Part shown: one piece after another, positions 1 through 5,931 of the stretch
Position numbering within the stretch: the stretch's first letter is position 1
Layout of the letters: every line of letters starts with the position of its first letter
Assembly (NCBI GenBank): GCA_943323675.2
Contig: CALPIR020000022.1
Span: forward strand, 1-17,261
DNA length: 17,261 bases
Reading direction: 5' to 3'
DNA from: Chitinophaga pinensis
GTDB taxonomy: Bacteria > Bacteroidota > Bacteroidia > UKL13-3
Translations under genes and position numbers: made by a program
The notes under the pieces: generated by a model
Databases searched by the model: none
Told to the model about the DNA's origin: nothing
Seen by the model: the letters and a program-made list of their open reading frames with translations, nothing else

Positions 1-315
1 AGTGGTTTTAATGGACAAGGTTTTGCTTTTAATGGTTATTTGCCAATAGACAAAATTGAAAGGGCTAAACGAATCAAGCAGCTTGAAAGTGATTTGTTTA
101 CTCGCAAGCAAACTCAAATTTTTATGGAGGCACCATATCGCAATAACCAGCTATTGGCTGATGTATTGGCTAATTGTGCTCCTCAAACTAAATTATGTAT
201 AGCATGTAACATTAGCTCTGCCGAGGGATTTATTAAAACCAAAACCATTACACAGTGGCGTCAACAATTGCCTGATTTGCACAAGAAGCCTGTAATATTT
301 GTTTTAGGTAGTTGA
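1..315 (+). CDS. SAM-dependent methyltransferase, RsmI-like (3' end only)
   Basis: The reading frame is open from base 1 and stops with TGA at 313-315, so the gene begins left of the window; 104 residues are visible. The segment with GFNGQGFAFNGYLP, then ERAKRIKQLE, then QIFMEAPYRNNQLL is the C-terminal half of the tetrapyrrole-methylase-fold SAM methyltransferases related to RsmI, where E. coli has a GFLP...R...IE...IFYES.HR pattern. RsmI 2'-O-methylates C1402 of 16S rRNA. Bacteroidota also carry a shorter RsmI paralogue of unproven substrate. The Y-R-N-N motif and the abrupt end at IFVLGS fit that paralogue at least as well, so no gene symbol is given. A TTG at 40 is in frame but is internal, not a start. 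The gene shares strand with the paa block but is separated from it by 225 bp and a promoter, so it is probably a separate unit. Confidence 0.8.
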   Translation, partial: SGFNGQGFAFNGYLPIDKIERAKRIKQLESDLFTRKQTQIFMEAPYRNNQLLADVLANCAPQTKLCIACNISSAEGFIKTKTITQWRQQLPDLHKKPVIFVLGS

Positions 316-492
316 TCTTGAAAACCACAAAACAGTATAAATCCAGTGTTACTTAAGCTTGTGTAATGTTTTAGAGAAATACGAAAATGATATTGGACCT
401 GGATTTTATATGTATAAACATGGTTGAATTTGGTGTAATTGCCTGTATAGCAAGTTAATTAAGCCATATTTTTTAGATTTTAATTAAAATAA

Positions 493-522
493 TTGCTTTT
501 TATTCAGATATTATTAATTTTG
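493..522 (+). promoter_or_regulatory. Predicted Bacteroidota-type promoter of the TetR/paa operon
   Basis: TTG at 493-495 and TAATTTTG at 515-522 are separated by exactly 19 bases. This matches the -33 TTG and -7 TAnnTTTG elements of primary-sigma promoters known in Bacteroidota. The transcription start would fall about 5-8 bases after 522, inside the palindrome at 523-538, leaving a leader of only about 12 nt before the ATG at 541. No other full match was seen between the paa genes, so this may drive the whole 541-5317 unit, although a separate promoter in the 78-bp gap before paaA cannot be excluded. Confidence 0.6.
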
Positions 523-538
523 CCTAACACATGTTAGG
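523..538. promoter_or_regulatory. Palindromic operator, probable PaaR-type binding site
   Basis: CCTAACA-CA-TGTTAGG is a perfect 7-bp inverted repeat around a 2-bp centre. It starts directly after the -7 element and ends two bases before the regulator's ATG. A TetR-family dimer bound here would cover the predicted transcription start, so autorepression is the natural reading. The inner 14 bases, CTAACANNTGTTAG, have the same layout as the CNAACGNNCGTTNG site I recall for the Thermus thermophilus PaaR. That similarity is from memory and not a search result. Confidence 0.6.
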
Positions 539-540
539 TT

Positions 541-1152
541 ATGTCTGAATTACTCACAACCAATAGAAAAGAACAATTGCTTGAAGTGGCTGCTAAGTTA
601 TTTAAGCAAAGAGGTTATGCAGCTACTTCCATGCGAGATTTAGCTGCAGAGTTAGGTATTGAAGCGGCTAGTTTATACCACCACATCAAATCAAAGGAGG
701 AGATTTTAGAAACCATTTGTTTTGATTTGGCGTCAAAGTTTAGCATTGTGATAGCCGAAGTAAACGACATTTACTTTAATGCCGAAGAAAAACTTAGAAC
801 AGCCATAAAAAATCACGTTCAAATTATTACTCAAAACACGAATCAGTCAGCTGTTTTTTTGCATGAGTGGCGCAACTTAAGTGAGCCAAAGTTAAGTGAG
901 TTTATGAAATTGCGTGATGCATACGAAAAAGGCATACGTGTAATATTAAAAGATGGCATGAATGAAGACGTGTTTGATGATGTAGACGAAAAATTTGCAT
1001 CATTAACTATTTTATCAACCGTTAATTGGATTAACGAATGGTATAAGCCAAATGGTAAAATGAGCACAGAAGAAATAGCTCAAAATTTAAGCGATTTTAT
1101 TCTGGGTGGGTTAAGAAAAAAAATGGTAACAGACATAAATTATAAACCATAA
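541..1152 (+). CDS. TetR/AcrR-family regulator of the phenylacetate operon (PaaR-like)
   Basis: This 203-residue protein has a TetR N-terminal DNA-binding domain at about residues 10-57. The helix-turn-helix lies around residues 28-48 and includes the typical ASLYHHIKSKEEIL recognition region. The remainder is the all-helical ligand and dimer domain, with an FLHEWRNLSEPKLSEFMKLRD stretch resembling the C-terminal domains of acyl-CoA-responsive TetR proteins such as KstR2 and Thermus PaaR. Known PaaR proteins repress paa genes and are released by phenylacetyl-CoA; applying that ligand here is inference from the adjacent paaABCD genes. It is the first gene of the cluster, 78 bp before paaA, and its own start is overlapped by the palindrome at 523-538. 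ATG at 541 is the only sensible start, since the HTH begins soon after it. Regulation of another pathway is possible but less likely. Confidence 0.85.
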   Translation: MSELLTTNRKEQLLEVAAKLFKQRGYAATSMRDLAAELGIEAASLYHHIKSKEEILETICFDLASKFSIVIAEVNDIYFNAEEKLRTAIKNHVQIITQNTNQSAVFLHEWRNLSEPKLSEFMKLRDAYEKGIRVILKDGMNEDVFDDVDEKFASLTILSTVNWINEWYKPNGKMSTEEIAQNLSDFILGGLRKKMVTDINYKP

Positions 1153-1230
1153 CAGCGCCAAAAATTTAAATACAAAAAAGGTTTTGCGCAAATTCAAACA
1201 ATCAAAAAGTAACTAATAATTTAAAAATAT

Positions 1231-2220
1231 ATGTACGGAAATGCTTACATCGATCCTAATGAAAAGGCTAACGCAATGATAGCTGGAGAGGATCCTATTA
1301 AATTAGCTGAATTTGAGGCCCGTATTGCCCGTGGCGAAAAAATTGAACCTAAAGATTGGATGCCTAAAGAGTACCGCAAACAACTCATTCGTATGATTGA
1401 GCAGCATGGTCATTCTGAAATAATTGGTGCATTGCCTGAAGGAACCTGGATAACACGTGCTCCTGGTTTTAGACGTAAAATGGCTTTAATGGCAAAAGTA
1501 CAAGATGAGGTTGGACATGCACAATTGTTATATAGTGCTGCCGAAACGCTTGGAAAAAGTCGCGAAGACATGACCAACGACTTAATTACTGGGAAAAGTA
1601 AATACAGTAATGTATTTAATTACCCTGCATATACTTGGGCAGATGCATGTATTATCGCTTGGTTAATTGATGCAGGTGCAATTATTAATCAAGTTGCAAA
1701 TGCCAAAGGAAGTTATGGCCCATACTGCCGTGCGTTAGATAGAATTTGTACAGAAGAAAGTTTCCATTTAAAATATGGTCATGATAATGTAGTAACCCTT
1801 GCTACTGGCACACCAATTCAACGACAAATGGTTCAGGAAGCATTAACTCGTTGGTGGCCTCCAATTATGCACTTTTTTGGTCCAAGTGATAAAATTTCAC
1901 AACACTCCGAAATACTTATGCGTTGGAAAGTAAAGATGGCAAGTAATGATGATATGCGCCAACAGTTTTTAAACATGTACGTTCCTAAAATTTGGGACTT
2001 AGGTTTAGTACTTCCAGATCCTAATTTGAAGTTAAACGAAGAAACTAAAAAGTGGGATTATACAGAACCTGATTGGGAAGAGTTTAAGCGTGTAATTAAT
2101 GGTGGTGGTCCATGCAATGCAGAACGTTTGGCTGTGCGCAGAATGGCTGAAGAAAGAGGTCGTTGGGTGCGTAAGGCACTTTATAATGCCACAGAAAAAT
2201 ACGTTACTCCATTGGCCTAA
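1231..2220 (+). CDS. paaA: 1,2-phenylacetyl-CoA epoxidase, catalytic subunit PaaA
   Basis: PaaA is the oxygenase subunit that epoxidises the aromatic ring of phenylacetyl-CoA with O2 and two electrons, the second step of aerobic phenylacetate breakdown. The protein has 329 residues, in the family range. Di-iron carboxylate ligands are readable: Glu63 in HSEIIGALPEG, the first ExxH pair Glu93/His96 in QDEVGHAQLL, and the second ExxH pair Glu176/His179 in EESFHLKYGHD. The fold is ferritin-like. The conserved C-terminal stretch CNAERLAVRRMAEERGRWVR is complete. The ATG at 1231 gives an N terminus beginning MYGNAYIDPNEKA, and the upstream bases are A/T-rich as usual in Bacteroidota. paaB follows after 10 bases, so the two are co-transcribed. 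In the complex PaaA pairs with PaaC; in E. coli electrons come from PaaE, whose gene is not in this window. Confidence 0.97.
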   Translation: MYGNAYIDPNEKANAMIAGEDPIKLAEFEARIARGEKIEPKDWMPKEYRKQLIRMIEQHGHSEIIGALPEGTWITRAPGFRRKMALMAKVQDEVGHAQLLYSAAETLGKSREDMTNDLITGKSKYSNVFNYPAYTWADACIIAWLIDAGAIINQVANAKGSYGPYCRALDRICTEESFHLKYGHDNVVTLATGTPIQRQMVQEALTRWWPPIMHFFGPSDKISQHSEILMRWKVKMASNDDMRQQFLNMYVPKIWDLGLVLPDPNLKLNEETKKWDYTEPDWEEFKRVINGGGPCNAERLAVRRMAEERGRWVRKALYNATEKYVTPLA

Positions 2221-2230
2221 ACTATAGTTT

Positions 2231-2602
2231 ATGATTAAATCACTAGACCCGCGTGTAACACGCGAAAACATAGAAGAAAACAACCTTATTGCGCCCTTAA
2301 CCCCAATGGATAATTGGGAAACTTACGAGGTGTTTCATCAAAAAAAACGTGGTGACCAACATATGCATGTAGGAATTGTTCATGCTCCAAATCCTGAAAT
2401 GGCCTTGTTATTTGGAAAAGAGCAATACGGACGTAGAAGTATAACAGCAAATATTTGGGTGGTTAAAACAGCCAATGTTTTTGCAAGCGAATACGATGAT
2501 GCCGATATGTTTGAAACAACGCCCGAAAAGCAATACCGTGAAGCAGGTGGCTATAAGGTGATGGATAAAATTAATAAATACAAGAAGGCGAATAAGGCGT
2601 AA
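2231..2602 (+). CDS. paaB: 1,2-phenylacetyl-CoA epoxidase, subunit PaaB
   Basis: PaaB is a small structural subunit that bridges the PaaAC heterodimers of the epoxidase. The protein has 123 residues, about 25 more at the N terminus than the compact PaaB of proteobacteria. The conserved core spans about residues 28-110: WETYEVFHQKKRGDQHMHVG, then HAPNPEMALLFGKEQYGRR, then IWVVKTANVFASE and the QYREAGGYK tail. The first 25 residues (MIKSLDPRVTRENIEENN and on) are charged and not part of the usual fold. The start lies 10 bases after paaA. The stop TAA overlaps the ATG of the next gene as TAATG at 2600-2604, an arrangement typical of termination-reinitiation coupling. Confidence 0.95.
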   Translation: MIKSLDPRVTRENIEENNLIAPLTPMDNWETYEVFHQKKRGDQHMHVGIVHAPNPEMALLFGKEQYGRRSITANIWVVKTANVFASEYDDADMFETTPEKQYREAGGYKVMDKINKYKKANKA

Positions 2603-4017
2603 TGACTTTTGAAAAAATTATTGCGTATGTAGGGCATACTTTTATGTTGTTGCTTATTTTTTTCTCGGTATATTTTTATCAAGAAAGAATGTTACATACG
2701 GATAACGCTTATGGTGTTTTAACATTAATTAATACAGAAAACTTTATTATACCTCATTATAGGTATCCGTTGGTATTAACGCAGTTTTTACCACTGTTAG
2801 CCATAAAGTTTGGTGCAAGCTTAAAAGCAGTAATTATAGCTTACTCAGCTAATTTTTACTTACTGTATTATGTGTGTTTTTTGGCAGCAATGTATGCTTA
2901 CCAAAACACAAAAGTGTCGTTAATTATTGTATTAACTTTATTGGTAACAACCAGCGAAATTTTCTTTCTTCAAACTGAAGTTGCGCATGGATTGGTTTTT
3001 AGTTCTTTGTTTTATGCATGGCTTAATTACACCACAACAGCATTGAGCAATTTTAAAAAATCTACCCACTATTTAATGGGTATTTTTATTTTTTTAAATG
3101 CGGTGCTTTTTCATCCATTATCAGCTTTGTTCACAATATTCGTTCTAATTTGGAACGTGATTGAAAAACAAAATTGGTCTGATGTGAAGTCAATGGTGTT
3201 TTTGGTACTTGCTTTTTTGGTGTTGCTTATCAAAGCCAAACTAACCCCTGAAGGCTCTTACGAAGAAAGTTTTTACCAAACCAAAGAGGTTTTGCTGGAT
3301 GCCCTATTAAGCCTTAATGACTCATATGTATTTAAGTTTTTTATTTTGCGATTGCAAGGCTTGTATTTGCTTCCAACTCTTATGTTACTAATCACCTTAA
3401 GCTGGTTCGGTTATAAAAAGCAATGGCTAAAGTTGTTGTTTTTATTTCTAATATCAATTGGTTATGTAGTTTTAGCATCTGTCTTGTTTAAGGGCGATTC
3501 TGAGATCATGATGGAACGTATTTTTTTATGCTACGGTGCCATTGTTTCAATAGGTTTTGCTAATGTTTTGTTTGATGCCAGTTTAATCTATCAACAAAAA
3601 AAAGCACACCTTTTTTTAACCATTTTATCCGTTGGATGTTTGGTTGCAGGAACTGTTAAAATATTAGAGGCATCGGTAAAATATAATTACAGATTAAGTT
3701 TAGTTAAGCAACAAGCTGAAGCAGCACAAATGCAAGAGGGGTCAAAATTTTATGTTTTGAATAAGGATGTTTCTTATCCTTTTGCCATGTGGGCTAATGC
3801 CTGCGAGCAAATATTGTATAGCGCAATACATCACCCTAATAAAGTGAAAACAGTATATATATTTAACAATGAAACTGATGCACAAAAAACATTAAATGAA
3901 ATTAATCCAAATGTGTTTTTAATGGTTTCATTTTACCTCACAGTATACGACAACCAATTAAACGCAAAGTATTTTTCTTTAGCACCCGATACTTATAAAT
4001 ATTTAAAATTGAATTGA
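2602..4017 (+). CDS. Polytopic membrane protein embedded in the paa operon, unknown function
   Basis: I do not recognise a named family. The 471-residue protein has about 10-11 hydrophobic segments (roughly residues 9-26, 55-71, 74-99, 104-122, 127-147, 156-188, 197-212, 250-271, 275-296, 305-325 and 335-354). A soluble C-terminal domain of about 115 residues follows (356-471), with the AMWANACEQILYSAIHH and VKTVYIFNNETDAQKTLNEINP stretches. The first loop after helix 1 carries HTDNAY with Asp34, followed by HYRYP before helix 2. A first-loop acidic residue plus many helices and an extracytoplasmic C-terminal domain is the layout of GT-C membrane glycosyltransferases, which is only an analogy. 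It overlaps paaB by one base and stops one base before the paaC ATG, so it should be translated with them. No known role in phenylacetate degradation calls for such a protein; transport, envelope modification or membrane tethering of the epoxidase are possible. Confidence 0.85.
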   Translation: MTFEKIIAYVGHTFMLLLIFFSVYFYQERMLHTDNAYGVLTLINTENFIIPHYRYPLVLTQFLPLLAIKFGASLKAVIIAYSANFYLLYYVCFLAAMYAYQNTKVSLIIVLTLLVTTSEIFFLQTEVAHGLVFSSLFYAWLNYTTTALSNFKKSTHYLMGIFIFLNAVLFHPLSALFTIFVLIWNVIEKQNWSDVKSMVFLVLAFLVLLIKAKLTPEGSYEESFYQTKEVLLDALLSLNDSYVFKFFILRLQGLYLLPTLMLLITLSWFGYKKQWLKLLFLFLISIGYVVLASVLFKGDSEIMMERIFLCYGAIVSIGFANVLFDASLIYQQKKAHLFLTILSVGCLVAGTVKILEASVKYNYRLSLVKQQAEAAQMQEGSKFYVLNKDVSYPFAMWANACEQILYSAIHHPNKVKTVYIFNNETDAQKTLNEINPNVFLMVSFYLTVYDNQLNAKYFSLAPDTYKYLKLN

Positions 4018-4018
4018 A

Positions 4019-4774
4019 ATGAATACAACAGCAATAAAAGAGTTACTGTACAAAATGGCCGATGATCTTTTAATTATTGGACATAGAAACAGCGAATGGA
4101 CTGGATTGGGTCCTATATTAGAAGAAGACATCGCCTTCTCTTCCATGGCACAAGATAAAATCGGACAATCGCAAGCATTGTTTCAATTGTTGCATGAATT
4201 GGGCGAACAGGAGCCAGATACTGTTGCTTTTACGCGTAATGCTAAACAGTTTCATAATGCACAGTTTGTTGAGTTACCAAATGGTGATTACGATTTCAGT
4301 TTGATGCGTCATTTCTTATATGATGTAGCTGATCAATTGCGTTTTGAAATGCTTGCTAATAGCAGTTATGAACCATTGGCAAAAGTTGCTCGCAAAATAA
4401 AAGGGGAGTTAAAGTACCATGTTTTTCATGCCAATACCTGGATAGTAAAATTAGGTAGTGCAAATGAAGAAAGTAAAGCTCGCATGCAAAATGCATTAAA
4501 CGATGCATGGAACTATGCTTTGGGTTTGTTTGAAGAAGGCGAATATGAAACTATTTTAAAAAGCGAAGGTATATTTGCAGGCGAGGCAGATTTACAACAT
4601 CGCTGGTTAGAAACCATTACACCTACGTTAACCAAAGCAACGCTTACTATTCCTCATGAAAATGCTTGGGAGCCTAAATTTGGTGGGCGCATAGGTATTC
4701 ATACCGAACATTTAGATCCTTTGGTAGATGAAATGAGTGAAGTATTTAGGGTTGATCCTAATGCCGAGTGGTAG
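4019..4774 (+). CDS. paaC: 1,2-phenylacetyl-CoA epoxidase, structural subunit PaaC
   Basis: PaaC is the non-catalytic partner that packs against PaaA in the epoxidase. The 251 residues match the family length and show GHRNSEW at 21-27, LEEDIAFSSMAQDKIGQ at 34-50 and a GGRIGIHTEHLDPL motif at 222-235. Compared with PaaA, the iron-ligand ExxH of helix 2 is replaced: QDEVGH in PaaA corresponds to QDKIGQ here (Lys47 and Gln50 in place of Glu and His). This agrees with PaaC being a ferritin-like paralogue without the full metal site. The ATG at 4019 begins one base after the stop of the membrane-protein gene, and paaD follows 57 bases downstream. Nothing is truncated. Confidence 0.95.
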   Translation: MNTTAIKELLYKMADDLLIIGHRNSEWTGLGPILEEDIAFSSMAQDKIGQSQALFQLLHELGEQEPDTVAFTRNAKQFHNAQFVELPNGDYDFSLMRHFLYDVADQLRFEMLANSSYEPLAKVARKIKGELKYHVFHANTWIVKLGSANEESKARMQNALNDAWNYALGLFEEGEYETILKSEGIFAGEADLQHRWLETITPTLTKATLTIPHENAWEPKFGGRIGIHTEHLDPLVDEMSEVFRVDPNAEW

Positions 4775-4831
4775 CGTAAACAATGCAAAGGGTGATGTTG
4801 GTTTAAGTTTATTGTATTAAGCAATTTGTGA

Positions 4832-5317
4832 ATGATTACAGAACAAGAAATTTGGAAAGGCCTTGAGTTGGTTAAAGATCCAGAAATACCAACCTTAAGC
4901 ATGGTTGATATGGGGATTATTACCAAGGTGGAAGTGCGTGGCGAAAGCAGTGTATTTGTGGAAATGACACCCACATTCACAGGGTGCCCAGCCATAAAAA
5001 TGATGGAAGGCATGGTTGCTGATAGGTTAAAAGAAATGGGTATTACCCAAGTAGAAGTGGTTACAACTTTTGATAAGCCATGGGACAGCAATAAACTTAA
5101 CGAAAGGGGTTTAATGTGTTTAAAAAAACACGGATTGGCACCACCTGTTAAGCATAGCGGTGAAGTAACCATGGAATTGCTTGAGCATACCGAGTGCCCA
5201 TTTTGTGGAAGTAAAAATACTGAAATGAAAAGTCCGTTTGGACCAACACTTTGTCGTAGTATGCATTACTGCAACGATTGTCTTCAGGCGTTTGAAGGAT
5301 TTAAGCCTGTTGTGTAA
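4832..5317 (+). CDS. paaD: PaaD, MIP18/DUF59-type Fe-S assembly protein of the phenylacetate pathway
   Basis: PaaD is needed for an active epoxidase and belongs to the MIP18 (DUF59, SufT-like) family, thought to help build the Fe-S cluster of the PaaE reductase. The 161-residue protein has a DUF59 domain at about residues 4-80, with DPEIP at 16-20, SMVDMGII and the TPTFTGCPA loop with Cys52. The C-terminal metal-ribbon domain has Cys122, Cys125, Cys141, Cys147 and Cys150 in CPFC...C...C..C order, followed by the LQAFEGFKPV end typical of PaaD. It is the last paa gene present: a hairpin with a U-tract begins 25 bases after its stop. Its presence without paaE nearby suggests paaE lies elsewhere in the genome. 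Confidence 0.94.
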   Translation: MITEQEIWKGLELVKDPEIPTLSMVDMGIITKVEVRGESSVFVEMTPTFTGCPAIKMMEGMVADRLKEMGITQVEVVTTFDKPWDSNKLNERGLMCLKKHGLAPPVKHSGEVTMELLEHTECPFCGSKNTEMKSPFGPTLCRSMHYCNDCLQAFEGFKPVV

Positions 5318-5341
5318 TTCATTTAAATTTATTAGATATTT

Positions 5342-5370
5342 GAGGCCGATGAAAAATATTGGCCTCTTTT
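5342..5370 (+). terminator. Terminator-like hairpin after paaD that contains the next gene's start codon
   Basis: GAGGCCGATG at 5342-5351 pairs with TATTGGCCTC at 5357-5366. This gives 10 bp (8 Watson-Crick, 2 G-U) around an AAAAA loop, followed by TTTT at 5367-5370 and further T-rich sequence. Shape and position, 25 bases beyond the paaD stop, are those of an intrinsic terminator for the paa operon. The ATG of the NlpC/P60 lipoprotein (5349-5351) is part of the left arm, so any read-through transcript would have a buried start codon. Confidence 0.65.
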
Positions 5371-5867
5371 GTGTTTTGTTGTTGGTGGCACTTGCTTCTT
5401 GTAAGAGTAAAAAAGGTGTAAATCAAACACCAAAGACATCATTCACCAAAAAAGAATACCGTGCACTCAGTGAGAAACTAAATTTGGACATCAACAAATC
5501 AGATTATATTAAGCTATATAAGTTTGTGGGTAATTGGCTGGGAGTGCCACATAAATTAGGTAGTTGCTCAAATTTGGCAATTGATTGTTCGTGTTTCATT
5601 CAGCTTTTACATCAACAAGTATACGGCAACAAATTGCCCCGAACGGCTGCAGAAATGCAACTTGATAGCAAAGAAATAAACATTAAAAATTTAAGCGAAG
5701 GAGACCTGGTTTTTTTTAAAATAAATGCTAAAAAAGTTTCGCATGTGGGCGTATATTTAAAAGAAGGTTGGTTTGCTCATGTAAGCACAAGTAAAGGTGT
5801 TATGATTAATAATTTAGGCGAAGCTTATTATCAAAAGCATTACACATCTGCGGGTAGGGTTAAATAA
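5349..5867 (+). CDS. NlpC/P60-family cell-wall hydrolase, lipoprotein
   Basis: This 172-residue lipoprotein begins with a signal peptide, MKNIGLFCVLLLVALASC, whose lipobox L-A-S-C puts the acylated cysteine at residue 18. The NlpC/P60 papain-like peptidase domain spans about residues 50-172. The catalytic Cys80 lies in AIDCSCF, His132 in KVSHVGVYL and the third polar residue His144 in WFAHVS; LPRTAAEMQ is the usual helix before the GDLVFF strand. These enzymes cut gamma-D-Glu-diamino-acid bonds in peptidoglycan peptides, here probably from the periplasmic face of a membrane. The frame is open back to 5238, but that region overlaps paaD and the signal peptide fits ATG 5349. Residue 82 is Cys where the family usually has Gly (DCSGF). 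No promoter was found upstream and the start lies inside a hairpin, so its expression is unclear. Confidence 0.88.
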   Translation: MKNIGLFCVLLLVALASCKSKKGVNQTPKTSFTKKEYRALSEKLNLDINKSDYIKLYKFVGNWLGVPHKLGSCSNLAIDCSCFIQLLHQQVYGNKLPRTAAEMQLDSKEINIKNLSEGDLVFFKINAKKVSHVGVYLKEGWFAHVSTSKGVMINNLGEAYYQKHYTSAGRVK

Positions 5868-5931
5868 ATTAACTCAAATTATGATGTAGAAAGGGTTAAT
5901 ATGCTAAGTCTAATATCTGAATTAATTAAGG

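Noticed and set aside
40..315. Separate small protein starting at TTG 40
   Set aside because: The frame is open to base 1 and the residues before it belong to the same methyltransferase, so this is the interior of a truncated gene.
419..457. 12-codon frame beginning ATGGTTGAATTTGG upstream of the TetR gene
   Set aside because: It is very short, ends well before the predicted promoter and shows no attenuator-like structure after it, so a leader peptide is not supported.
1155..1189. Inverted repeat GCGcCAAAA ... TTTTGCGC between the TetR gene and paaA
   Set aside because: It has a bulged base, an 18-base loop and no U-tract, so it is a poor terminator, and its arms are unrelated to the palindrome at 523-538. 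It could pair by chance in A/T-rich DNA.
4699..5172. 157-residue frame on the - strand across paaC and paaD
   Set aside because: It lies antisense to two well-identified genes, is low in family-like features and has no plausible start context; it is a shadow frame.
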